From the IMG/VR virus record IMGVR_UViG_3300039310_000426, positions 1 to 55,431 of that record: DNA of 55,431 nt; one strand, given 5' to 3'. The notes below the pieces were generated by a model. It searched no databases. It saw only the letters and a list, made by a program, of their open reading frames with translations, and had not been told where the DNA came from. The DNA is from a virus. Position numbers and translations under genes: made by a program. Numbering within the stretch: position 1 is the first letter of the stretch; each line of letters opens with the position of its first letter. Below, piece after piece: positions 29,452-36,314 of this stretch.

Positions 29452-30504
29452 ATGACAGGACACAGCATCATGCGGCGCTGGGCGGCGCCGTTCGCGGCGG
29501 CGCTCGCCATCGGAGGCGGGGGGGCGCTCGCTATCGGCGGGGTGACCGCGCTCGCCTGGGGTGCTCCGCCAACGCTCACGGCGGTCTGCCCCTGCGATTC
29601 GGCGCACTACACCTTCACCGTTTCGTTTGGTAGCCCGGAGTCGAACTACGACGTGACCGTGGAGCAGTCGGCAGACTCCACCTTCGCTACTGGAGTCACT
29701 ACGACTAATGAGACGAGCACAACTCAGCCGTACAACTTCTCGCTCTTGCAGAGCAACGGCCAGTACGTTCAGGCTGAGTGGACCTCGGACACTGATACGG
29801 GCTGGTCATCTGAGGTCACAGGCGATTCAGGGATCTACATCGACTACGACTCTGGAACGGTAGGAGCTTGTGATCCCGTCTGGCCAGGGAGTCCTTGCTT
29901 TGGGCCTCCCAACACGGGCCTGAATCCGGGTGACACTACCACTCTGACGGTGACTGCAGAGCAGGACGTCAATCAGTACCCCGACATGACCACCACACTG
30001 ACGTGGGACGGGCTGCTGACCTTCGTCAGCAACGGGGATGGCTCTGCGGTATGCACCGCCGGGACCAACAGCGAGACCTGCACCTACACCGATGCCGCCC
30101 ACCAGTACAAGAGCGACAGCTTCACCTTCACGGTGGGCTCCAACGCTCCGGGCACCGTGGTGACCACCGACATCACAGTACAGGCTGGCGCCGAGGAGGG
30201 ATGCACGGCCACGGGCACGGCTGAGGCCACGATCACCATGGCTGAGCCCACGCCAACTCCGACGCCGACGCCCACGCCGACCGCAACGCCGACGGCAACC
30301 CCGACCCCGACCGCAACTCCCACGCCCACGGCCACGCCGTCGCCGACCGCGACGCCCGTGCCAGCGGTGACCCCGACGACCGGGGCGGGAGGCGGTAGCG
30401 GAGGGCTGATGACCAGCCTGGGCATCGTGCTCATGGTCACCGGCCTCGCCCTGCTGGGCTTCCTGGCGCTGCGGCGCCGGGTCGGCCCGCAACCGGCCAT
30501 CTGA
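29452..30504 (+). CDS. Wall/membrane-anchored surface protein with TP-rich stalk
   Basis: 350 residues. A signal peptide (residues 1 to about 38, ending ALAWGAPP) and an extracellular beta-rich region with several cysteines come first. The second part (about 155-262) resembles DUF11/CARDB-type repeats (TVTAEQDVNQYPDM, GTVVTTDITVQAGAEEG). Then come a stalk of Thr-Pro/Ala-Thr-Pro repeats (about 264-303), TTGAGGGSGG, a membrane helix and basic residues RRR: a sortase-type anchor variant lacking LPXTG. GC content drops and codon use shifts in the first 500 bases. It is the only rightward gene within 14 kb, suggesting separate acquisition and independent expression (morons behave so). Confidence 0.75.
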   Translation: MTGHSIMRRWAAPFAAALAIGGGGALAIGGVTALAWGAPPTLTAVCPCDSAHYTFTVSFGSPESNYDVTVEQSADSTFATGVTTTNETSTTQPYNFSLLQSNGQYVQAEWTSDTDTGWSSEVTGDSGIYIDYDSGTVGACDPVWPGSPCFGPPNTGLNPGDTTTLTVTAEQDVNQYPDMTTTLTWDGLLTFVSNGDGSAVCTAGTNSETCTYTDAAHQYKSDSFTFTVGSNAPGTVVTTDITVQAGAEEGCTATGTAEATITMAEPTPTPTPTPTPTATPTATPTPTATPTPTATPSPTATPVPAVTPTTGAGGGSGGLMTSLGIVLMVTGLALLGFLALRRRVGPQPAI

Positions 30505-30520
30505 TCTCCCTCTTATCCCG

Positions 30521-30545
30521 GGGGAGGGGTTCGACGCCCCTCCCC
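30521..30545. terminator. Bidirectional terminator hairpin
   Basis: GGGGAGGGG (30521-30529), loop TTCGACG, CCCCTCCCC (30537-30545): a perfect 9-bp stem between the convergent genes ending at 30504 and 30553. No T-run. Confidence 0.65.
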
Positions 30546-30552
30546 TCGGGGC

Positions 30553-31431
30553 TCAGCCGCCCCCGAAGGCGTGGCTGGCGGCGGCCCGCGACGGAGTGAG
30601 CGGGGCGACCGGTGTGGAGCGGGTTAGCGTGCGGCCCAGCGCCGGGACGCCCCCCGGCCGGAGCACGGCCAGGGTGTCGCGGGCGGCGCCTCGGCCCCAG
30701 CCCGTGCGGCTGATCGCGTAGGCGGTGCCGACCACCCCGATCACGGAGAGCAGGCCGAAGGCGATCACCGAGGCACGGGCCAGCGGTGCCCCCGGCCCCG
30801 GCGCCACCGGGATGAGCGGCGGGGCGCAGAGGCCGCCCAGGCAGTCCCAGTCGGCCGGGCAAGAGGAGACGCAGGTGCCCCCAGAGCACACGGAGCACTG
30901 GTCGCAGGCGGGTGAGCAGGGCACGATGCAGGCCCCGGCGCTGCACACCGCAGGCGCGTGGCAGCGAGAGACGCAGGTGCCCGACTGGCAGGCGGAGCAT
31001 GAGTCGCAGACGGGGCACGGCGGAGGGGACGGCGGGGCGGGGCCGATGGGCGGTGGCAGGCCCTGGATGGCGGCCCGCGCCGCCGTCATGTAGCCCTGGA
31101 AGGCGCCGCTCGTGTAGGTGGACCAGGGCGAGAAGGCCACCCCGCCGCTGGAGAGCGCGTAGCCGAGGGTGAAGGCGCAGGTGGGGTCGCTGGCGCACGC
31201 CGCCGTGCCCGGGTGGCAGGGTTGGAACACCTGGAGCACGCCGCAGCTCTCGCACCCCGAGGAGCAGCCGCAGCCGCAGCAGTCCGGGTTACAGCCGGTC
31301 TCGCACGCCCCTCCCAGCCCGCACTCCGCCAGCGAGATCGCGACGATGATGCTGAGCGCCTCGAGGGCGTCCGTGTTGCGGAAGCCGGCGGCATAGGCGA
31401 GCTGGACGCGCTGGGCCACCGAGACGCTCAT
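30553..31431 (-). CDS. Membrane-anchored lysozyme-like / lytic transglycosylase-type protein
   Basis: 292 residues. The N-terminal about 125 residues look like a lysozyme-fold (SLT-type) domain: AYAAGFRNTDALEALSIIVAISLAECG, with a candidate catalytic Glu in LAECGLGG, then GVLQV and a final WSTYTSGAFQGYM. A Cys-rich stalk with about a dozen cysteines (CDSCSACQSGTCVSRC, CSVCSGGTCVSSCP) follows, then one membrane helix (about 215-238) and a basic tail ending PLTPSRAAASHAFGGG. It would cut wall glycan while tethered to a membrane. The ATG at 31431 overlaps the CHAP gene's stop. Confidence 0.7.
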   Translation of the reverse strand: MSVSVAQRVQLAYAAGFRNTDALEALSIIVAISLAECGLGGACETGCNPDCCGCGCSSGCESCGVLQVFQPCHPGTAACASDPTCAFTLGYALSSGGVAFSPWSTYTSGAFQGYMTAARAAIQGLPPPIGPAPPSPPPCPVCDSCSACQSGTCVSRCHAPAVCSAGACIVPCSPACDQCSVCSGGTCVSSCPADWDCLGGLCAPPLIPVAPGPGAPLARASVIAFGLLSVIGVVGTAYAISRTGWGRGAARDTLAVLRPGGVPALGRTLTRSTPVAPLTPSRAAASHAFGGG

Positions 31432-32249
31432 CCGCCGCTCCCGAAACCGTGCCCCGCCGCAGCGGTCGCGGAGGGGGTGAGCGGCGGCCCTGGGGCCGCC
31501 TGGGGCCGCCTGGCAGCCCGTGTCGACGCTCCACCTCCCAGGCCCGGGCCGGGCCGGTGGCGAGTCGCCTGCCAGGCGGCCACCCCGGTCAGGGCCGCGA
31601 GTACCAAGGCGGCCACAACCGGCACCGCCGGGTTGAGAGGCGCCGGCGCTGGCGCTGCGGCTGGGGGCGAGGGTGGTGGGGCGCAGAGGCCCCCAGAGCA
31701 ACTCCAACCCGCCGGGCAGGAGGAGACGCATCGGCCACCCTGGCAGGCTGAGCAGGAGTCGCAGGCGGGGCTGCAGGTGGGCAGGGGCGGCGCTGGAGCC
31801 GGGGCTGGCGCCGGCGCCGGCTGAGTCACCCCCGGGTGCTGCCACCCCACCACGCAGGCATAGTCGGTGTGGGTGACCACCTGGCAGTATTCGCCATCCC
31901 AGTTCTGGGCGAACGACTGGAAGCTGCCGGGATCGGCCGAGATGCAGATGTCCACATGCCCGCTCGCCCCGATCGAGTGGCAGCCGCCCCGGAAGCAGAC
32001 GAGGTCGCCCGGGGACGGGAAGTTGGCTGGCCCGTTGGGGATCCAGGTCCAGCCCGGATAGCCGCTCCCCTGCCAGCACACCCCGTCGCAGTGGTCGGGC
32101 GCGCCGCAGCTGCCGCACGGGGTGGAGAGGCCGAGGTTGACGCACCAGAGGCAGGCGAGCGAAGTACACTCCCCCGGCGGGAAGCCGCCGCAGTCATCGA
32201 CCGTCTGCCCCGAATACTGGGCCATGAACTGGGCGAGCGTCAGCGCCAT
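31428..32249 (-). CDS. Membrane-anchored CHAP-domain peptidoglycan hydrolase
   Basis: 273 residues. The CHAP amidase/endopeptidase domain occupies about 1-150: GGFPPGECTSLACLW with the likely catalytic cysteine, FPSPGDLVCFRG, and a histidine in SGHVDICISAD followed by FAQNWDGE. A Pro/Ala linker leads to a Cys-rich stalk (CDSCSACQGGRCVSSCP), one membrane helix (about 213-232) and a tail ending LTPSATAAAGHGFGSGG. The stalk and tail match those of the downstream lysozyme-like protein. The ATG at 32249 has TAGCAT 7 bases upstream (leaderless type). Confidence 0.8.
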   Translation of the reverse strand: MALTLAQFMAQYSGQTVDDCGGFPPGECTSLACLWCVNLGLSTPCGSCGAPDHCDGVCWQGSGYPGWTWIPNGPANFPSPGDLVCFRGGCHSIGASGHVDICISADPGSFQSFAQNWDGEYCQVVTHTDYACVVGWQHPGVTQPAPAPAPAPAPPLPTCSPACDSCSACQGGRCVSSCPAGWSCSGGLCAPPPSPPAAAPAPAPLNPAVPVVAALVLAALTGVAAWQATRHRPGPGLGGGASTRAARRPQAAPGPPLTPSATAAAGHGFGSGG

Positions 32250-32256
32250 GGCCCCG

Positions 32257-32262
32257 ATGCTA
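32257..32262 (-). promoter_or_regulatory. Leaderless-type -10 box for the hydrolase pair
   Basis: TAGCAT on the minus strand, 7 bases before the ATG at 32249, with no Shine-Dalgarno. It would drive the CHAP and lysozyme-like genes. Confidence 0.4.
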
Positions 32263-32288
32263 CGGGCCACCCGGGCGCCGCAGGGAGA

Positions 32289-32456
32289 TCAGGCGCCGGG
32301 AGGCCCGGCCCGGCGCACCGCGTGCCAGGAGGTGGTCACCGCGAAGCCATCGGCGAAGCGCACCAGGATGGTGCCTCGAGCCCCGCGCGCCTCCACCTGG
32401 CAGCGCTCGCCGAAGCGCTCTGGCAGCCGAGCGCGCCAGCGCCAGATGTGGGTCAG
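32289..32456 (-). CDS. Small conserved protein, apparent CTG start
   Basis: 55 residues beginning LTHIWRWRARLPERFGERC and continuing ILVRFADGFAVTTSWHAVRR. It fits a small phage family with the core WRxRLPxRFGxxC...VxFxDG. Homology begins right at a CTG that overlaps the upstream stop as CTGA, mirroring the ATGA/GTGA junctions. Upstream in-frame GTGs would force a long overlap. The start codon is therefore unusual. Confidence 0.6.
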   Translation of the reverse strand: MTHIWRWRARLPERFGERCQVEARGARGTILVRFADGFAVTTSWHAVRRAGPPGA

Positions 32457-32605
32457 CGGCGGCGGGCCGTCGGGAAGGGGCGGTGGTGGCGCCGGAGCCG
32501 CACGACCCGCGTCCGCGGGCACTCCAGGAGATGGCGGAGGATCAGGGCCATCGGGTGGTCGTATCCCTCCACGTACTCGCCGCACGCCCCGCAGTGCCAT
32601 ATCAC
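32453..32605 (-). CDS. 50-residue zinc-finger protein
   Basis: VIWHCGACGEYVEGYDH followed by HLLECP: a CxxC-x-H-x-C type zinc finger, then a basic tail (RVVRLRRHHRPFPTARRR). The GTG overlaps the upstream stop. Probably nucleic-acid binding. Confidence 0.6.
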   Translation of the reverse strand: MIWHCGACGEYVEGYDHPMALILRHLLECPRTRVVRLRRHHRPFPTARRR

Positions 32606-33030
32606 CGATGGATCTCCACCCGGACTGAGGGTGTTAGCGCCGCCCCCAGCACGGGCCGGCGAACCAGGCCCTCCTGGATGGCGAGCAGGGCCTCGTGGAG
32701 GTCGACGGCGGTGGGCCAGGCGTCGCCCCAGACCGTGCAGCCGCCCATGGCGGCATAGAGCTCCACCAGGCGGGGGGGCACCAGGGCCTCCGGCCCCTTC
32801 TCGTCGGCCAGCCGCTCGCAGGCGCTGAGCAGCCGGTCGGTGGCGGCCAGGATGGCCCGCCGCTGGCGCCGCTCGCGCTCCCCCTCCTCGGGGAAGAGCA
32901 GCTCCACCTGGGCGGGCTCGAGCACCTGCTTTCGCTGGGCGTGCCAGGAGCACTGGCCACCCGTCCGGAGCGCCGGCCGCCCGCAGTGAGGCACCCGGCA
33001 GACACCCAGCGGCTGGCCTGCCACCGTCAC
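32602..33030 (-). CDS. Hypothetical protein with Cys/His N-terminal motif
   Basis: 142 residues from a GTG. CRVPHCGRPALRTGGQCSWHAQR fits a small Cys2-Cys-His zinc motif seen in phage proteins. The rest is helical. GTGA overlaps at both ends. Confidence 0.6.
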   Translation of the reverse strand: MTVAGQPLGVCRVPHCGRPALRTGGQCSWHAQRKQVLEPAQVELLFPEEGERERRQRRAILAATDRLLSACERLADEKGPEALVPPRLVELYAAMGGCTVWGDAWPTAVDLHEALLAIQEGLVRRPVLGAALTPSVRVEIHR

Positions 33031-33257
33031 CGCTCGCGCCCCGCGAGGCTCTGCAGACGGCCCAGCGCCGCCAGGGCGCCATGGATCCCATCGACGGCCG
33101 AGATCACCGCCCCGCCCGTCTGCTCCAGCTGGGCGCAGAACTCGGACAGCTCGTCCTCCAGCTGGGGGTTGGCGTCCAGGAGGATGTCCACCGCCCGTTT
33201 GAGGTCGCGACGCGCCGCCGACTCGTCATGGCGTGCAGGCCGTCCCACGGCCCGCAT
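33027..33257 (-). CDS. Small helical protein
   Basis: 76 residues, acidic helices (DLKRAVDILLDANPQLEDELSEF) between basic ends. Unknown function; operon partner of the gene at 32602. Confidence 0.55.
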   Translation of the reverse strand: MRAVGRPARHDESAARRDLKRAVDILLDANPQLEDELSEFCAQLEQTGGAVISAVDGIHGALAALGRLQSLAGRER

Positions 33258-33294
33258 TGTGCATCACCGTTCCCGCCCCGTGCCGAGTTCGCTC

Positions 33295-33591
33295 TCAGGA
33301 TCCTAGCCGACGCTCCGCCGCCTCGAGATCCGCCTCCGTGACCAGCCGGGCCGCCTCAGCCTCCTTCTCGGCACGGCGGCGCGCCCTGGCGATCATCCCC
33401 GAGACGACGGAGTGGTTGACCTTGAGGAGCGCGGCGGCGCTGACCACCGTGAGGCGATGCGCCCCCACCTCCTCGAGGAGATCCCGGATGATCCCGATCT
33501 GGAGGGCGCGGGCTGTCTCCAGGAGGTGGCGCCGACGCTCGCTGTCGCGTCGCATCCGGCTCTGGGCTTCGCCGCCAGCCGCTCTAGCCAA
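33295..33591 (-). CDS. Helix-turn-helix protein next to the palindrome array
   Basis: 98 residues from a TTG with GGGAG 7 bases upstream; an ATG at 33555 or a GTG at 33630 are alternatives. The middle, LTVVSAAALLKVNHSVVSGMIARARRR, is a helix-turn-helix, preceded by a helical region and followed by a charged tail. Six palindromes lie just upstream of its start, so it is the best candidate to bind them, as an initiator, partition protein or autorepressor. Confidence 0.55.
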   Translation of the reverse strand: MARAAGGEAQSRMRRDSERRRHLLETARALQIGIIRDLLEEVGAHRLTVVSAAALLKVNHSVVSGMIARARRRAEKEAEAARLVTEADLEAAERRLGS

Positions 33592-33638
33592 GCGTCCTCT
33601 CCCGTCCCATGTGAGCGCGGACTCTACCACCCGCCACC

Positions 33639-33771
33639 GTCATGTGGTGACCGTCTCGGTCACCTAGTGACGGATGGCGCGTCACGTGGTGACGGCCGCC
33701 GGTCATGTGGTGACGGCGAGTTCAGGGTCCGTGCCCGTCACGTGGTGACGGATGGCCCGTCACGTGGTGAC
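33639..33771. repeat. Six 13-bp palindromes at about 21-bp spacing (iteron or operator array)
   Basis: GTCAC-nnn-GTGAC palindromes at 33639-33651, 33659-33671, 33681-33693, 33702-33714, 33737-33749 and 33759-33771. Three are exactly GTCACGTGGTGAC; two have GTCAT as the left arm; one has CTA in the middle. Centre-to-centre distances are 20, 22, 21, 35 and 22, so all but one are about two helical turns apart, on one face of the DNA. This is how iterons of replication origins or centromere/operator arrays look. An AT-richer stretch follows. Confidence 0.8.
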
Positions 33772-34056
33772 GGGGGGTGCAGAATGACGCGGATGGAGGG
33801 AGTGGGAATAGGACCTTGGCCTATGCGAACACGAAAGGTCGTATTCGGCTGACACCTTGTACAGTCAAAAAGGCATTTAAAGCGCTCACGCGCGCCCCCG
33901 CGCAGAGGCACGCACGGGGAGACGAGGCCGCCGTTTGACCAGGCCCATTAAAGGGCTGGCTCGCTGTCAATGCTGTAACGCTGATCTCGTGCGGCCCGTG
34001 AGAAGGCCACGGATCGCGCCTACGGGCCGGGCGGCGGAGGCTCGAGGTGGGGGTTC
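33772..34056. other. Non-coding region beside the palindromes, candidate unwinding or promoter region
   Basis: About 285 bases without a convincing gene. Between 33840 and 33885 is the most AT-rich stretch of the window (AGTCAAAAAGGCATTTAAAG). On the minus strand TTGACT (33863 region) is a possible -35 pointing at the palindromes. The combination of repeats, an AT-rich patch and nearby replication genes makes this a candidate origin. Confidence 0.4.
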
Positions 34057-34536
34057 TCACCCATGTTGGAGCAGAAACGCCTCAGGATCGCGCCAGGCGA
34101 TCCCACGCCAGTGGGTCCGGTTGCCGTCTCTGGCAGCTCGGAACTGGCCGAAGCCGTAGTCGTTCAGGCGGAGGCCGAGGAGGCGGCGGCTGGGCTGCCG
34201 GCCGGGCTTGCCGAGGGCGTTCACTGTCCACCAGGAGCAGAAACGCTGGAAGACCTCGGCGGAGCTGAGATCGCCCTCGGCGTCGACCAGGCACTCCTCC
34301 TCGATGAAGCCCGCCTCAGGCTCCAACCCACGCTGCCGCCAGGTGAGCGGTTGGTCAGGATCGGGCTCTGGCGTGGGTGCGGGCAGCGGTGGTGGCAGAG
34401 GGCTCAGGCCGTTGCCGTACCGGACCACCGCGATCATCGCGCGCAGTGCTCCCTCCCAGAGCGGCTCCTGGTCGAGCAGTTGGTCGACCAGGACGTGGAG
34501 TTCAGCCCGGCGCTCCGGAGGGAGGGGGGAGGTCAC
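34057..34536 (-). CDS. Stand-alone primase C-terminal-type winged-helix protein
   Basis: 159 residues. The last about 70 (SSAEVFQRFCSWW, SRRLLGLRLNDYGFGQFRAARDGNRTHWRGI) match the C-terminal domain of the primase-helicase at 36315 (SAAELFHRYKDWC, QRFLGLRLSERGL, NGNRTHWRGL). That domain is the winged-helix end of D5-type primases. The protein is probably a duplicated DNA-binding module that acts with replication. ATGA overlap with the upstream gene. Confidence 0.7.
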   Translation of the reverse strand: MTSPLPPERRAELHVLVDQLLDQEPLWEGALRAMIAVVRYGNGLSPLPPPLPAPTPEPDPDQPLTWRQRGLEPEAGFIEEECLVDAEGDLSSAEVFQRFCSWWTVNALGKPGRQPSRRLLGLRLNDYGFGQFRAARDGNRTHWRGIAWRDPEAFLLQHG

Positions 34537-35429
34537 CGGTAGCGGCGCACGCGGTACCGGCCCCTCATCACCCGCTCCAACTCGCCGCCGCGCTCCAGTG
34601 AGGAGAGGTGGGTGAAGAGGCGGGTGATGTCGCTCTCCCCCAGCGCGTGGGCCACCTCGCGGGCAGCGAAACCACCGTCCAGGCGACGGCAGGCGTCGAG
34701 CACCATGGCGCGGGTGAGGATAGCGCCGTTGCTGAGGGTCGTGGCCCGCCGGCGCGCCGCCTCCATCTCCAGGTCGGGGAAGCTCGCGGCGAGCTCAGGG
34801 TCGCGGCCCCGGGGAGGATACGGCTGCCCGCCGTCGGTGGCGGTTGGAGTCTCTGGGAGCGCGGGTCGGGTCTCCGAGAGTTCGCCGGCGATCCGCTCCG
34901 CGTCCTCGGCGGGGATCCCGTGGCGGGCCTGGAGCACCTCGCTCATCACCTCGCGCCGCGCCGGAGCACGGAACCGGCCGCGGGGCATGGCCTCGAGGTG
35001 GCCGATGGCGGCGAGGGCATCGAGGTGAGCCCGGACGGCGTCGTACCGGTCGGCCCCTCGCCAGCCGAGTTCCTCCTGGATGGTGATGGCGGCGAAGGCG
35101 CGCTCATGGCGGCGGCACGCCTCGAGGACGGCCAGGCGCTCCGATAGGTCAGGGATGGGTGGCGGCGCTGGATCGGCCTGGCCGCCCCCCTCATCGACGG
35201 GCGGTGCGGCTGTGCCCGTCACCGTCCCCGCCAGCCCTATCGAGGCCGGGCTGATCCGCTCGACCAACCCCCCCAGCAAGGCGCCCAGGCAGCGCGTGCA
35301 GAGTTCCATCCGCTCTTCACGGGCCTGGCCCTTGGGAGCCGTGCTGACCCACCAGGCCAGGACATCCAGGATGTCCGGATCGCGGCCCGGGCGCTGGGTC
35401 GGGAAGAGTGGCGGTCGCGGTGCGGCCAT
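34533..35429 (-). CDS. Tandem winged-helix DNA-binding protein
   Basis: 298 residues. Two helix-turn-helix-like regions occur: about 105-150 (LEACRRHERAFAAITIQEELG) and about 235-290 (VLDACRRLDGGFAAREVAHALG ... LERGGELERVMRGRYRV). Between them is VMSEVLQARHGIPAEDAERI, a copy of a segment in the AAA+ ATPase. The ATG at 35429 overlaps the upstream stop (TGATG). Probably a replication or transcription regulator. Confidence 0.55.
   Translation of the reverse strand: MAAPRPPLFPTQRPGRDPDILDVLAWWVSTAPKGQAREERMELCTRCLGALLGGLVERISPASIGLAGTVTGTAAPPVDEGGGQADPAPPPIPDLSERLAVLEACRRHERAFAAITIQEELGWRGADRYDAVRAHLDALAAIGHLEAMPRGRFRAPARREVMSEVLQARHGIPAEDAERIAGELSETRPALPETPTATDGGQPYPPRGRDPELAASFPDLEMEAARRRATTLSNGAILTRAMVLDACRRLDGGFAAREVAHALGESDITRLFTHLSSLERGGELERVMRGRYRVRRYR
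34888..34959. repeat. 71-base direct repeat, copy 2
   Basis: Partner of 17260-17330 in the AAA+ gene, in the same frame. About 85% of bases agree by eye, including a 40-base block with one mismatch. Confidence 0.75.
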
Positions 35430-36292
35430 CACGCCGCCCGCACCGGGTACTCATCCCAGGTGCGGCCGTCAAGCTCCCGGCCGGCGGCGTGCTTGCCGAC
35501 GCGCCGGAGCAGACAGCCGTCGAGCAGCGTCACGGTCGGTGGTCCGAGATGGCCTGTCTGGTCACCCTCACCCCACCTCTCCATGGCGCGCCACTCCCCC
35601 CATTGCTTGAAGAAGAAGGGGACGCCCGCGCGCTGGCACTGGTCGCGGATGTCACGCACCCAGTGCGGATGCATCGGACGCGCCCCGGGGCCGCTCTCGC
35701 CGCCCACGATCACCCAGCCGATCCCCTCCAGCGGGAGGTGGGGCAGAGGTCCCAGGAGCGGCTCCAGGCTCAGGAACCGCACTGCGGCTGGCGTGCGCTG
35801 GAGGTGGCGGATGCGGGAGTAGTACGCGGTGCTCTCGACGCTCACCCCAAGCCAGATGTTCGCGGGCGGCTCTAGGCTTTCGAGGACATTCCGGTAGATC
35901 TTTCGCCGGAGCAACTCGTCTCCCCAGGCCCTGCTGATGAGGCGCTCCATCCGCTCGGCTCGCTTCGTGAGCACCTGGAAGGTGTGCCAGTCCGCCCAGA
36001 CCATCACGTCCCACACCTGGGCGATGAACGCCTGGGGTACGTCGGCGTGGAAGAGGTCGGACATCGAGTTGACGAAGATCCGGCGGGGCCGCCTCCACCG
36101 AAGGGGCTGGTCGAGCCGCTCGGGCCGGAGCGTGAGGTCGAACCCCTGCTCGTAGGGGTGACCGGGGACGCCCCGGAACCGCTCGGCGAAACGCTTGGCG
36201 TAGCAGTGGTCGCAGCCCGGGGAGACCTCGGCACAGCCGGTGACCGGGTTCCACGATGCATCCGTCCACTCGATCACGCTCTTGTCGCTCAC
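35429..36292 (-). CDS. DUF5131 / phage Gp37-Gp68 family protein
   Basis: 287 residues. Starts VSDKSVIEWTDASWNPVTGC; the family's three-cysteine signature is Cys20, Cys27 and Cys30 (CAEVSPGCDHCYAKRF). Conserved FVNSMSDLFH, FQVLTKRAERM, NIWLGVSVE, FLSLEPLLG and IVGGESGPGARP follow, then FFFKQWG. The family is widespread in phages and is thought to use a radical-SAM-like fold, but the reaction is not known. The GTG at 36292 matches the usual family start. Confidence 0.88.
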   Translation of the reverse strand: MSDKSVIEWTDASWNPVTGCAEVSPGCDHCYAKRFAERFRGVPGHPYEQGFDLTLRPERLDQPLRWRRPRRIFVNSMSDLFHADVPQAFIAQVWDVMVWADWHTFQVLTKRAERMERLISRAWGDELLRRKIYRNVLESLEPPANIWLGVSVESTAYYSRIRHLQRTPAAVRFLSLEPLLGPLPHLPLEGIGWVIVGGESGPGARPMHPHWVRDIRDQCQRAGVPFFFKQWGEWRAMERWGEGDQTGHLGPPTVTLLDGCLLRRVGKHAAGRELDGRTWDEYPVRAA

Positions 36293-36314
36293 GCCGTCCC
36301 TCCGTGATGCCCCG

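Noticed and set aside
33639-33771. CRISPR array
   Set aside because: Units are 13-bp palindromes separated by about 8 bases, far shorter than CRISPR repeats and spacers, and no cas genes flank them.
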